This document shows positions 1-8,539 of a stretch of 54,122 bases of DNA, one piece after another. A program made the translations under genes and the position numbers. Source of the stretch: an uncultured Bacteroidales bacterium (GTDB lineage Bacteria; Bacteroidota; Bacteroidia; Bacteroidales; WCHB1-69); contig CAMHNQ010000015.1 in the NCBI GenBank assembly GCA_946186495.1, positions 1-54,122 of the forward strand, in the 5' to 3' direction. How positions within the stretch are numbered: the stretch's first letter is position 1; every line of letters begins with the position of its first letter. The notes under the pieces were generated by a model. The model had not been told where the DNA came from and made no database searches. It saw only the letters and a list, made by a program, of their open reading frames with translations.

Positions 1-20
1 ATCAAACGGTCAACACAAGA

Positions 21-81
21 GAAGCGTCGCCCCTACCCCGCGCTGGCTCGCCCAAATAAAAAAGTTGATGCGTAAGCCCTG
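21..81 (+). repeat. Left copy of a 61-bp inverted repeat, upstream of era
   Basis: This stretch matches the reverse complement of 53780-53840. The last 24 bases (58-81, ending TTGATGCGTAAGCCCTG) are identical. The first half is similar, with two compensating one-base indels and several substitutions. The copy lies about 40 bp upstream of the -7 promoter box of era, the same geometry as the right copy has to its promoter. I do not recognise the family. Confidence 0.85.
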
Positions 82-121
82 ACTAAGAGTAATTCTATCT
101 TCATAAGTCTTGGAAAAATGC

Positions 122-129
122 TATTTTTG
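122..129 (+). promoter_or_regulatory. Promoter -7 box of the era operon
   Basis: TATTTTTG fits the Bacteroidetes -7 consensus TAnnTTTG and lies 60 bp upstream of the era start codon. No clear -33 TTTG is seen at the usual spacing, so the assignment rests on the -7 box and its position. Confidence 0.55.
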
Positions 130-189
130 CCGCCTGAAATCGCAGCGCGGCATTTGATTCGTCAAACCGCCTAATTTGAGACTTTTATT

Positions 190-1104
190 ATGGAACTCCA
201 AAATACACATTCCGATACCACCCCGCACCGCGCGGGCTTCGTCAATATCATCGGCAACCCCAACGTGGGCAAAAGCACGCTGATGAACCAGCTGGTGGGC
301 GAGAAGGTCTCCATCATGACCTCCAAGGCGCAGACCACCCGCCACCGCATCAAGGGCATCGTCAACGGCGACGACTTCCAGATCGTCTATTCCGACCTGC
401 CGGGCGTGCTCGACCCCGCCTACATGATGCAGAAGTACATGATGAAGTTCGTCACCGACTCGCTGCAGGACGCCGACATCATCCTCTACCTCATCGAATG
501 CGGCGAAACCCGATACAACGAGGAACTGGTCGAAAAAATCAACAAAATGGGAATCCCCGTCGTCTTCATTATCAACAAGACCGACAAATACACGGCGGAG
601 CAGGTTGCCGAATCGGAGGCACACTGGAAAACGATCTTCCCGGATGCCGATGTCTTTGCCATTTCCGCGTTGAAGGGAGTCAACATCGAGGCCGTGCGCA
701 ACCGCATCATCGAACTGCTGCCCGAATGCCCGCCCTACTTCCCGAAAGACGCCCTCACCGACCGTCCGATGCGCTTCTTCGTGTCGGAGCTCATCCGCGA
801 ACAGATCCTTCTACAGTATAAGAAGGAAATCCCCTACAGCGTAGAGGTGGTGGTGGAGAGCTACAAGGAGGAGCCTGAAATTGTACGGATAGCCGCGACC
901 CTCTACGTGGAGCGTTCCACGCAGAAGGCCATCATCATCGGCAGCAAGGGCTCGGCCATCAAGAAATTGGGCACCGACGCGCGGATGTCCATCGAGGATT
1001 TCCTGCAAAAGCACGTCTATCTCGACCTGTCCGTCAAGGTCCTCAAAGACTGGCGCAACAACGAGCTGCAGATGAAGCGTTTCGGCTATTCGTTAGGAGA
1101 TTGA
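190..1104 (+). CDS. era: GTPase Era, 16S rRNA maturation
   Basis: Era is an essential GTPase that binds the 3' end of 16S rRNA and helps 30S subunit assembly. The 304-residue length is normal. The G1 P-loop GNPNVGKST is at residues 22-30, the G4 motif NKTD at 129-132, and the C-terminal KH RNA-binding domain carries the loop GSKGSAIKK. The G3 motif reads DLPG (69-72) instead of the usual DTPG, a small departure that keeps the essential Asp and Gly. It is the first gene of a same-strand run; the TerB-domain gene begins 21 bases after its stop codon, so the two may share a transcript. Identification is secure. Confidence 0.97.
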   Translation: MELQNTHSDTTPHRAGFVNIIGNPNVGKSTLMNQLVGEKVSIMTSKAQTTRHRIKGIVNGDDFQIVYSDLPGVLDPAYMMQKYMMKFVTDSLQDADIILYLIECGETRYNEELVEKINKMGIPVVFIINKTDKYTAEQVAESEAHWKTIFPDADVFAISALKGVNIEAVRNRIIELLPECPPYFPKDALTDRPMRFFVSELIREQILLQYKKEIPYSVEVVVESYKEEPEIVRIAATLYVERSTQKAIIIGSKGSAIKKLGTDARMSIEDFLQKHVYLDLSVKVLKDWRNNELQMKRFGYSLGD

Positions 1105-1120
1105 CACTCCAAAGGAGTGT
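1104..1120 (+). promoter_or_regulatory. Small hairpin covering a GGAG motif before the TerB gene
   Basis: ACACTCC (1104-1110), loop AAA, GGAGTGT (1114-1120) form a perfect 7-bp stem between the era stop and the ATG at 1126. The GGAG at 1114-1117 is a Shine-Dalgarno-like word 8 bases before that ATG and would be paired in the hairpin. It is too short and lacks the U-tract of a good terminator. Bacteroidetes depend little on Shine-Dalgarno pairing, so a regulatory role is speculative. Confidence 0.35.
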
Positions 1121-1125
1121 GGTAA

Positions 1126-2748
1126 ATGACAGACAGCCGCCACAAAAGTCAAATCCCACTGAAATTTGAGAATCATATCATAAATTTAAGAGAAAACATA
1201 ATTCAGATGATGTCGGATCGGCAAAAGATTATAACCATTGTCATTGACTCCGGAAAGGACAATTCCGCTAATCTTTATCGTGACACCCCTCTCTCGGGTT
1301 CAAGCACATCTCCGAATTACGATGCTTCAGACATTCCGAAAGAAATCCGTGAAATGATGGAGCTCTATGATTTCAAAAACGCTTCGCTTTATCAAAAAAG
1401 CGTGAATTTTTACCGGCAAGGCAAGTTCATGGAAAACTATGAGGATGACTTTCCTTGGAAAGGGAAATTCCAACACTATTTCCCCACTTACCATGACCTG
1501 AACATACCGCAGCTGCGAGGCTACTTCACTTGGCGTACACGCCTGCGCAAAGGCGAATATCTGCCAATCCCCACCTCAATGGCATACATCTACATTTACG
1601 AACTGCTCAATGGCATCGGCACCTCCTCCGTGGAGGAGAGCCTGTGGCGGATGCAGGAGTTTGAAACGGAATTCCTCGAAACGGGCATCTGCGACCCGAA
1701 CATCCAGGACAATCTCCACCGATGGATGACAGAACTCGCCATTATCCACCAACTTCCCAAAAAAAAGGTACTCCACTATATCGATCCTTACGACATCCAA
1801 CTCACCCACTATCTGGAAATCCTGCGAAACCCCGCCAACCGGACCGATGATGAGATTTTCATGGCACTCCGCCATTTCTGGGAACGGAAGATTGAATCTT
1901 CCCCCGTCATCCGCATGGACGCGGTCGCCGGAAAGCATCTATTCGCGGAAGTCTGGAGGATCGCCTCGTCACAACCTCTCCAAAACGGCAAAGATCTCTT
2001 TACCAATTGCTTCGGGGAGCAAACGGAGTTCAGCTGGTATCCCCTTGCCAATGCCGTATATCTGGAGCGGCGCAATCTGACGGACATCTCCTATGAACTA
2101 AACAGTTGCCTGCGCTATCGCTACCACCATAACGCTTGGAACGAAGAAACGTTCAAAGAACTATATTTCAGAAAAGAAAAGATCAAAGAATTGGTACACG
2201 TCACAGACCTGATGCTCCGCAGATACCTGAAAAAATCCCCCTATCTCCGCGAAAAACCCGAAGAGGCGTGGGCAATCCCGTATGTGGAAGCGGTCATCGA
2301 GGCGGACAGACAGGCGAAAATCGAGGCTGCACGGCCGAAAATCGACATTGACCTAACCCGACTCGGCCAAATCCGTGCCGCCGCAGTCGTAACACGGGAC
2401 AGCCTGCTCACGGAAGAAGACTTGTTGGAGACAGGGGAAGAAAAGGTTGCGGAAAAAATCTCAGTTCCCGAGACGATGATGGCAGACGCGGACACCTTGT
2501 CGTTAGACCCGACTCTCAGAAAAATTGTAGCCGCCCTTTTAGAGGGCCGCCCCGTGCAAAAACTGATGGCTTCGAATCGGCTGATGCCCTCCATCGTCAC
2601 CGACACCATCAACGAGGCGTTTTTCGATGACATCGGGGACAACATCCTTGAATGCGAGGGGGAGAAGCTAAGCCTCGTAGAGGATTACATCGAAGATGTC
2701 AAAGCTATAATCAGAGGTCACGTAATCCATCAAGAGGTTGTGAGTTAG
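1126..2748 (+). CDS. TerB-N/TerB-C domain protein of a putative DNA-processing cassette
   Basis: A 540-residue soluble protein. The part from about residue 85 to 330 (basic and aromatic start, helical middle with the WFxWRxR-like stretch FTWRTRLRKGEYLP) resembles the TerB-N domain. The last 150 residues resemble TerB-C. No signal peptide or membrane segment is seen. From family knowledge, TerB-N/TerB-C proteins occur in tellurite-resistance-type and DNA-processing gene neighbourhoods beside P-loop ATPases and superfamily 2 helicases, which is what follows here. The role is unknown; a scaffold or sensor for the ATPase and helicase is an inference. It lies 21 bases after era and 81 bases before the ATPase gene. 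Domain names are recalled from sequence character, not searched. Confidence 0.75.
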   Translation: MTDSRHKSQIPLKFENHIINLRENIIQMMSDRQKIITIVIDSGKDNSANLYRDTPLSGSSTSPNYDASDIPKEIREMMELYDFKNASLYQKSVNFYRQGKFMENYEDDFPWKGKFQHYFPTYHDLNIPQLRGYFTWRTRLRKGEYLPIPTSMAYIYIYELLNGIGTSSVEESLWRMQEFETEFLETGICDPNIQDNLHRWMTELAIIHQLPKKKVLHYIDPYDIQLTHYLEILRNPANRTDDEIFMALRHFWERKIESSPVIRMDAVAGKHLFAEVWRIASSQPLQNGKDLFTNCFGEQTEFSWYPLANAVYLERRNLTDISYELNSCLRYRYHHNAWNEETFKELYFRKEKIKELVHVTDLMLRRYLKKSPYLREKPEEAWAIPYVEAVIEADRQAKIEAARPKIDIDLTRLGQIRAAAVVTRDSLLTEEDLLETGEEKVAEKISVPETMMADADTLSLDPTLRKIVAALLEGRPVQKLMASNRLMPSIVTDTINEAFFDDIGDNILECEGEKLSLVEDYIEDVKAIIRGHVIHQEVVS

Positions 2749-2829
2749 ATATTCCAAGAAAGTTGCAAACCCGACACGTTTCAACCCGAGGTGAGTGCAG
2801 CGAGCCTTGGGAACATATAACGAAATACT

Positions 2830-4161
2830 ATGAGCGAAGAAAACAGAAAAGTACCCAAAAGAATTTCCCAAACAGTACTCAACTCGCTGAAAGGCGGGGT
2901 GGTGCCAAGAATCGGGCTGCCCTACATCGCAGTGGGGCGCAAGAGCGAAATCGAAGCTCTGCTTCACGATGTTGATATCATCAGCGAAGGCGGCGCCTCG
3001 TTCCGCTTCATTGTGGGCCGCTACGGATCCGGCAAGAGCTTTCTTCTCCAGACTATCCGCAACTACGTGATGGACAAGGGTTTCATCGTCGCAGATGCAG
3101 ACCTTTCCCCTGAGCGGCGATTACAGGGTACGCGTGGGCAGGGGTTGGCCACCTACCGCGAACTCATCGGAAACCTCTCCACCAAGACCAAACCCGAAGG
3201 CGGTGCCCTGTCCCTTGTACTCGACCGCTGGATCAGCAACGTACAATCGGAAACCGTGCAAGAGACCGGTCTCGCGCCCGACGATCCGGCCCTCACCCAG
3301 GCTGTGGACCGGAAAATCTATGCCATCACCGCCTCCGTCAGCGAACTCGTCCACGGCTTCGAGTTCGCCAAGCTGCTCTCCGCCTACTACCACGCCTACG
3401 TGGAAGGTAACGACGAAATCAAAGCCAAAGTGACACGCTGGTTCAGAGGGGAATACAATTTGAAAAAAGAGGCTAAGGAGGAATTGGGCGTGAACATGAT
3501 CATCACCGACGACGACTGGTACGACTATCTGAAAATCTTCGCCACCTTCTTCCGGTTAGCCGGTTATACGGGCATGATGGTCATGATTGACGAGTTGGTG
3601 AACATCTTCAAGATCCCGAACACAATCACGAGGCAGTACAATTACGAAAAGATGCTGACCATGTACAACGACACGCTGCAAGGCAAGGCAAAGTATCTGG
3701 GCGTCATCATGTGTGCGACCCCGCAGGCTGTGGAAGACAAGCGACGGGGAGTCTATAGCTATGAAGCCTTACGCTCGCGGTTGGCCGAGGGCAAATTCTC
3801 ACGCCCCGGCGCCCGCGACCTGCTCGCGCCCGTCATCAGGTTGGAGCCGCTCACCGCCGAAGAGATGCTGGTGCTTTGCGAGAAATTAGCGCAGATGCAC
3901 GCCGACCTCTACGGCTATCCGCGACGCATCAGCACCGACGACCTCGTGACTTTCATCAAAGTGGAGTACGGCCGCATCGGCGCCGACCAGAACATCACGC
4001 CCCGAGAGGTTATCCGCGACTTCATTGAGGTGCTCGACTTGCTCTACCAGCACACGGAGATGTCGCTGTCCACCCTGCTCGAATCCAATGAGTTTAACTA
4101 CGCCAAAAGCGAAGCCGTAAGCAACGAAGCGGAGGATGGGTATCTGGAGTTCACGATATAA
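2830..4161 (+). CDS. BrxD-like P-loop ATP-binding protein (DUF2791 family)
   Basis: A 443-residue ATPase. The Walker A motif GRYGSGKS is at residues 63-70 and a Walker B strand VMIDE ends at 255. The overall arrangement, with RISQTVLNSLKGGVVPRIGL at the N-terminus and the acidic Walker B followed by a sensor region, matches the DUF2791/BrxD family found in type 2 BREX loci and in other helicase-associated modules. The biochemical role is unknown; it probably couples ATP hydrolysis to loading or regulating the neighbouring helicase. The helicase gene starts 11 bases downstream, so the two are almost certainly co-transcribed. None of the BREX core genes (pglX, pglZ, brxC) is in the window. Confidence 0.85.
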   Translation: MSEENRKVPKRISQTVLNSLKGGVVPRIGLPYIAVGRKSEIEALLHDVDIISEGGASFRFIVGRYGSGKSFLLQTIRNYVMDKGFIVADADLSPERRLQGTRGQGLATYRELIGNLSTKTKPEGGALSLVLDRWISNVQSETVQETGLAPDDPALTQAVDRKIYAITASVSELVHGFEFAKLLSAYYHAYVEGNDEIKAKVTRWFRGEYNLKKEAKEELGVNMIITDDDWYDYLKIFATFFRLAGYTGMMVMIDELVNIFKIPNTITRQYNYEKMLTMYNDTLQGKAKYLGVIMCATPQAVEDKRRGVYSYEALRSRLAEGKFSRPGARDLLAPVIRLEPLTAEEMLVLCEKLAQMHADLYGYPRRISTDDLVTFIKVEYGRIGADQNITPREVIRDFIEVLDLLYQHTEMSLSTLLESNEFNYAKSEAVSNEAEDGYLEFTI

Positions 4162-4172
4162 CCCTCAGCCCC

Positions 4173-6398
4173 ATGAACGTCTTCAACCGATACGCCCCTT
4201 TTATCCAAGACTATATCTACCGCTCCGGCTGGCAGACCCTCCGGGGCGTGCAGAATGCCGCCGGCGATGCCCTCTTCGGCACCGGCGACAACGTGCTACT
4301 CACCGCTTCCACCGCCTCCGGCAAGACCGAAGCCGCCTTCTTTCCCATCCTGACCCTCCTCGACGAAGATCCCTCGCGAACCGTTGGTGTGCTTTACATC
4401 GCACCGCTCAAGGCTCTCATCAACGACCAGTTCGAACGCTTGGACGAACTGTGCGAGGAGGCCGGCATCCGAGTCACACGGTGGCACGGCGACGTGGGGC
4501 AGACCCGCAAGCGGCAACTGCTGCGCAAACCCTCCGGCATCCTGCAAATCACCCCCGAGTCGTTGGAGTCGATGCTCATCAACAAGCACGCGGAAATCAC
4601 CGCCCTGTTTGGCGATTTGCGCTTCATTGTCATCGACGAGATTCACTCGTTGCTGCGCGGCGACCGCGGACTACAGACCTTTTGCCTTATCGAGCGGCTC
4701 TGCCGGATGGCAGGCTGCAATCCCCGGCGGGTCGGGCTTTCGGCCACCATTGGCAACCCAGAGGCGGCGGGAGAGTTCCTGGCCGCTGGCAGCGGACGTC
4801 GCACCGTTATCCCAAAGTTCGATGGCGGAAAAGAGGTGTGGCGGCTTTCCATGGAACACTTTTTCAACAGCGGACCGCAAGCGGACGAGGGGAAAGACAT
4901 CACGATGCAGAATCCGGCACCAGAGCCATCAAGCGACACGGCCCCGAAAGCCGCCGACCCTGGCATCGGCTATATTTTTGAGCATACAAGGGGTAAGAAA
5001 TGTCTGGTTTTCACCAACTCCCGTGAAGAATGCGAGACGGTGTGCCAGCAACTGCGGCAGTATTGCGAGGCGAACCACGAGCCCGAACGCTTCCTCATCC
5101 ACCATGGCAACCTGTCGGCCTCCTACCGGGAAAGCGCAGAGCAAGAGATGAAAGACGACAGCTCACTGATGTCAGTGTGCGCCACGGCCACTTTAGAGCT
5201 TGGCATCGATGTGGGACGCTTGGAGCGGGCCTTCCAGATTGACGCACCTTTCACGGTTTCGGGTTTCCTACAGCGTATGGGTCGCACCGGCCGTCGGGGC
5301 ACCCCCTCGGAAATGTGGTTCGTGATGCGTGAGGAACATCCCGAGGCTCGAGCCATGACACCGGAGATGATTCCTTGGTACCTCGTACAAGGCATCTCAC
5401 TGGTGCAGCTCTACATCGAAGAACGGTTTGTAGAGCCGCCACGCACCGACCGCATGCCTTACAGCCTACTCTACCACCAGACCATGAGCACCTTGGCCTC
5501 CTGCGGCGAGATGACCCCCGCAGAGCTGGCATCCCGCGTACTCTCCCTCTCCTGTTTCCGCCGCATCTCCCAAGACGACTACCGAATCCTGCTTCGTCAC
5601 CTCCTTGACAAGAACCATATCCAACGCACCGAAAACGGTGGTTTGATTCTCGGACTCCCCGGCGAACGCATCGTCAACAATTTCAAATTCTACGCCGTCT
5701 TCCAGGAAAATGTCGAATATACTGTCCGCACTGGCTCCGAACAGTTAGGCACTATCGTGAAGCCACCCCCACCGGGCGACAAAATCGCCATCGCAGGACG
5801 TGTATGGGCAGTTGATGAAGTTGACCACTTGCGACGCGAAGTTTGGTGCACTCTCGTAAAGGGCAACATTCCCGCCTATTTTGGCGACTGCGCCGGCGAT
5901 ATACATACGCACATTCTCGAACGTATGCGCGAAGTGCTGAAAGAGGACAACCGCTATCCCTACCTGATGCGTCACGCCGTGTGTCGACTGCAAGAGGCGC
6001 GGGACACTTTCCGGAAATCCGGCATGGCCGACCGTCCGCTCATACATTTAGGCGGCAAAATGTGGGCGCTGTTCCCTTGGCTGGGCAGCTATGCCTTCCT
6101 CGCATTGGAGCGACTGTTGAAGATAAAATGCGCTAAAATATTGGGTATTAAAGGCTTAACTTCTTCCCGCCCATACTATATGCAATTCACGATGCAGGCA
6201 AGCGAGGAAGCGTTCTACCGCGCAGTGGCCGCAGAGTCCGCCAAAGCTTTCGACCCGCTGGAACTGGTTTATCCTGAAGAGGTACCCCTGTTCGAGAAAT
6301 ACGACGAACATATTCCTCCCGAATTGGTCAGGAAAGGCTTTGCCCATGGGATTCTTGATGTGGAAGGGATGCGTCGGCGTGTACTCAGTTGGATATAA
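4173..6398 (+). CDS. Lhr-like superfamily 2 helicase (BrxHI-like)
   Basis: A 741-residue DEAD/DEAH-box helicase. Motif I TASTASGKTE is at 44-53, motif II DEIH at 155-158, motif III SAT at 190-192 and motif VI QRMGRTGRRG at 367-376. The region after 380 resembles the winged-helix and C-terminal extension of Lhr-type helicases. From family knowledge such enzymes move 3' to 5' on single-stranded DNA and unwind DNA or RNA-DNA duplexes; BrxHI of BREX type 2 belongs here. It is the last gene of the three-gene cassette: 96 bases separate it from purB, which has its own promoter. A lone Lhr repair helicase is an alternative, but the partner genes argue for a dedicated module. Confidence 0.9.
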   Translation: MNVFNRYAPFIQDYIYRSGWQTLRGVQNAAGDALFGTGDNVLLTASTASGKTEAAFFPILTLLDEDPSRTVGVLYIAPLKALINDQFERLDELCEEAGIRVTRWHGDVGQTRKRQLLRKPSGILQITPESLESMLINKHAEITALFGDLRFIVIDEIHSLLRGDRGLQTFCLIERLCRMAGCNPRRVGLSATIGNPEAAGEFLAAGSGRRTVIPKFDGGKEVWRLSMEHFFNSGPQADEGKDITMQNPAPEPSSDTAPKAADPGIGYIFEHTRGKKCLVFTNSREECETVCQQLRQYCEANHEPERFLIHHGNLSASYRESAEQEMKDDSSLMSVCATATLELGIDVGRLERAFQIDAPFTVSGFLQRMGRTGRRGTPSEMWFVMREEHPEARAMTPEMIPWYLVQGISLVQLYIEERFVEPPRTDRMPYSLLYHQTMSTLASCGEMTPAELASRVLSLSCFRRISQDDYRILLRHLLDKNHIQRTENGGLILGLPGERIVNNFKFYAVFQENVEYTVRTGSEQLGTIVKPPPPGDKIAIAGRVWAVDEVDHLRREVWCTLVKGNIPAYFGDCAGDIHTHILERMREVLKEDNRYPYLMRHAVCRLQEARDTFRKSGMADRPLIHLGGKMWALFPWLGSYAFLALERLLKIKCAKILGIKGLTSSRPYYMQFTMQASEEAFYRAVAAESAKAFDPLELVYPEEVPLFEKYDEHIPPELVRKGFAHGILDVEGMRRRVLSWI

Positions 6399-6446
6399 GT
6401 CCGACAGTGAATTTCAAAATCCTTCGGAGAATCGCTATGAATGCTT

Positions 6447-6473
6447 TTTGTTTGGGAATATTGTGTACCTTTG
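6447..6473 (+). promoter_or_regulatory. Promoter of purB
   Basis: TTTG at 6447-6450 and TACCTTTG at 6466-6473 match the -33 and -7 elements, though the spacer of 15 is shorter than the usual 19 or so. The -7 box ends 21 bases before the purB start codon and separates it from the helicase cassette. Confidence 0.6.
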
Positions 6474-6494
6474 CCGCGAAATTAATAAACGATT

Positions 6495-7790
6495 ATGATA
6501 CCACGCTATTCGCGTCCGGAAATGAGCGCCGTCTGGACTGAGGAAAACAAATTCGGTGCCTATTTGAAAGTGGAAATCGAAGCTGCCGCTGCATGGAGCA
6601 AACTCGGGGTGATTCCCGCTGAAGATGTGGAGAAATTACGCCAAAAAGCCACCTTTGATGTCCAGCGAATCTATGAGATTGAGAAAGAAACTCGGCATGA
6701 CATCGTGGCTTTCACCCGCACGGTGAGCGAAAGCCTCGGCGACGAGAAAAAGTGGGTACACTACGGCCTCACCTCCACCGATGTGGTCGATACTGCCAAC
6801 GGCTATCTCTTGCGGCAAGCCAACAATATCCTGCGCAAAGACCTCCAGCGGTTTACGGAAATCCTCAAGAAAAGAGCTTTCGAGTTCAAAGACACGCCCT
6901 GCATCGGACGCACGCACGGGGTTCATGCCGACATCACCTCCTTAGGGCTGAAATGGGCCCTCTGGTTCGAGGAGATGCGACGCAACGTGGAACGTTTCGA
7001 AATGGCCGCCGCCGATGTGGAATGCGGCAAAATCAGCGGCGCCGTAGGCAACTTCGCCAACACCCCGCCGTTCGTGCAAGACTACGTGTGCGAACAACTC
7101 GGCATCCACTCCGCCCGAATCTCAACCCAGGTGTTGCAACGCGACCGCCACGCACACTACATGGGCACCCTCGCGCTCATCGCCTCCACCATGGAGCAGA
7201 TGGCCATTGAGGTGCGCCACTGGCAACGAACAGAGCTCCGCGAGGCCGAGGAGGCTTTCGGTAAAGGCCAAAAAGGCTCTTCCGCCATGCCTCACAAACG
7301 AAACCCCATCGGCAGCGAGAACATGTGCGGCTGCGCCCGTATTCTACGCGGCTATATGGTCAGCGCCTACGAAAATATCCCGCTCTGGCACGAACGCGAC
7401 ATCTCCCACTCCTCCGCCGAACGCATCATGCTCCCCGACGCCACCATCCTGCTTGATTATATGCTCAACAGGTTCGGCAACATCCTCGAAAACCTTGTCG
7501 TCTTTCCTGAAAACATGTTGAAGAACATTTATTTGACCCATAAAGTCATCTTCGCGCAACGTGTCATGACCGCCCTCATCAACAAGGGTCTCTCCCGCGA
7601 AAGCGCCTATGACCTCGTCCAACCCATCGCTATGAAAGCATGGTTCGAAGGACAAGACTACAGAGAACTGCTTGCCCAAAACGAAAACGTAATGTCCCAC
7701 TTCACCCCAGACGAACTCGACCAATGCTTCACCCTTGACTACTACCTCAAACAAGTCCCCACCATCTTCGAAAGAGTGTTTGACAAATGA
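6495..7790 (+). CDS. purB: Adenylosuccinate lyase
   Basis: PurB removes fumarate from SAICAR and from adenylosuccinate, two steps of purine synthesis. The protein has 431 residues. The fumarase/aspartase-superfamily signature [15 protein letters not shown] is at 261-275 with the mobile-loop serine, and the catalytic His lies in GRTHG (139-142). TSTDVVDT near 93-100 is the substrate-binding segment. It is transcribed from its own promoter directly upstream. The following upp gene starts 86 bases on, so the two nucleotide genes may be co-expressed, but no second promoter or terminator is evident between them. Confidence 0.97.
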   Translation: MIPRYSRPEMSAVWTEENKFGAYLKVEIEAAAAWSKLGVIPAEDVEKLRQKATFDVQRIYEIEKETRHDIVAFTRTVSESLGDEKKWVHYGLTSTDVVDTANGYLLRQANNILRKDLQRFTEILKKRAFEFKDTPCIGRTHGVHADITSLGLKWALWFEEMRRNVERFEMAAADVECGKISGAVGNFANTPPFVQDYVCEQLGIHSARISTQVLQRDRHAHYMGTLALIASTMEQMAIEVRHWQRTELREAEEAFGKGQKGSSAMPHKRNPIGSENMCGCARILRGYMVSAYENIPLWHERDISHSSAERIMLPDATILLDYMLNRFGNILENLVVFPENMLKNIYLTHKVIFAQRVMTALINKGLSRESAYDLVQPIAMKAWFEGQDYRELLAQNENVMSHFTPDELDQCFTLDYYLKQVPTIFERVFDK

Positions 7791-7876
7791 GGCTTGAGAC
7801 GCATCACTTGAAACGTGTGACTTAAAAATCTAACATCTCCCATAATCACAAATTATCAACCATTAAAAACCGCATT

Positions 7877-8533
7877 ATGAACAACTTACACGTTTTGGGA
7901 AGTAAAAACTCCCTGTTTAATGAATTTATCGCGGAAGTGCGAAGCACGGAAATACAGACCGACAGTATGCGATTCCGCAGAAACCTTGAACGCATCGGCG
8001 AAATATTCGCCTACGAAATCAGCAAACACCTTCCCTATGAGAACCAGGAGGTGACCACCCCGTTGGGCATCACAAATATCCCGCGACTGATAAAGCAACC
8101 GGTACTCGCCACCATTCTCCGCGCCGGCCTGCCCCTCCACCAAGGCATGCTCAACTACTTCGACCACGCCGAGAATGCCTTCATTTCCGCCTTCCGAAAA
8201 TATTATAAGGACGGGACCTTCGAAATCCAAATCGACTATCTGTCGTCGCCTGATTTGGATGACAAAACCTTGATTCTCTGCGACTCGATGTTGGCTACGG
8301 GACGGTCATTCGTGCTGGCATATGAAGAGTTGCTGAGCAAAGGGGAACCTTCACACACACACATCGTGAGCCTGATTGCCAGCAAAGAGGGACTAAACTA
8401 CGTGATGAGCATCTTACCCGCCGACAGCTGTACCCTCTGGATTGGCGCAGTTGACGAGGAACTCACCGCGCATTCCTTTATCGTGCCCGGCCTCGGTGAC
8501 GCCGGCGACCTTGCCTATGGAATCAAAGAATAA
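7877..8533 (+). CDS. upp: Uracil phosphoribosyltransferase
   Basis: Upp salvages uracil to UMP using PRPP. The 218-residue protein has the PRPP-binding loop CDSMLATGRS at 135-144, the FRAGLP-like segment LRAGLPLHQG near 81-90, and the uracil-binding C-terminal stretch PGLGDAGDLAYG. The usual DPMLATG core reads DSMLATG here. It is six bases upstream of an MBOAT gene, so it heads or sits inside an operon with two envelope-modification genes, an unusual partnership that may reflect only shared transcription. Confidence 0.95.
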   Translation: MNNLHVLGSKNSLFNEFIAEVRSTEIQTDSMRFRRNLERIGEIFAYEISKHLPYENQEVTTPLGITNIPRLIKQPVLATILRAGLPLHQGMLNYFDHAENAFISAFRKYYKDGTFEIQIDYLSSPDLDDKTLILCDSMLATGRSFVLAYEELLSKGEPSHTHIVSLIASKEGLNYVMSILPADSCTLWIGAVDEELTAHSFIVPGLGDAGDLAYGIKE

Positions 8534-8539
8534 CTCAGG

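Noticed and set aside
1126-6398. A complete BREX system
   Set aside because: Only BrxD-like and BrxHI-like proteins are present; no PglX, PglZ, BrxA, BrxB or BrxC is found anywhere in the window.
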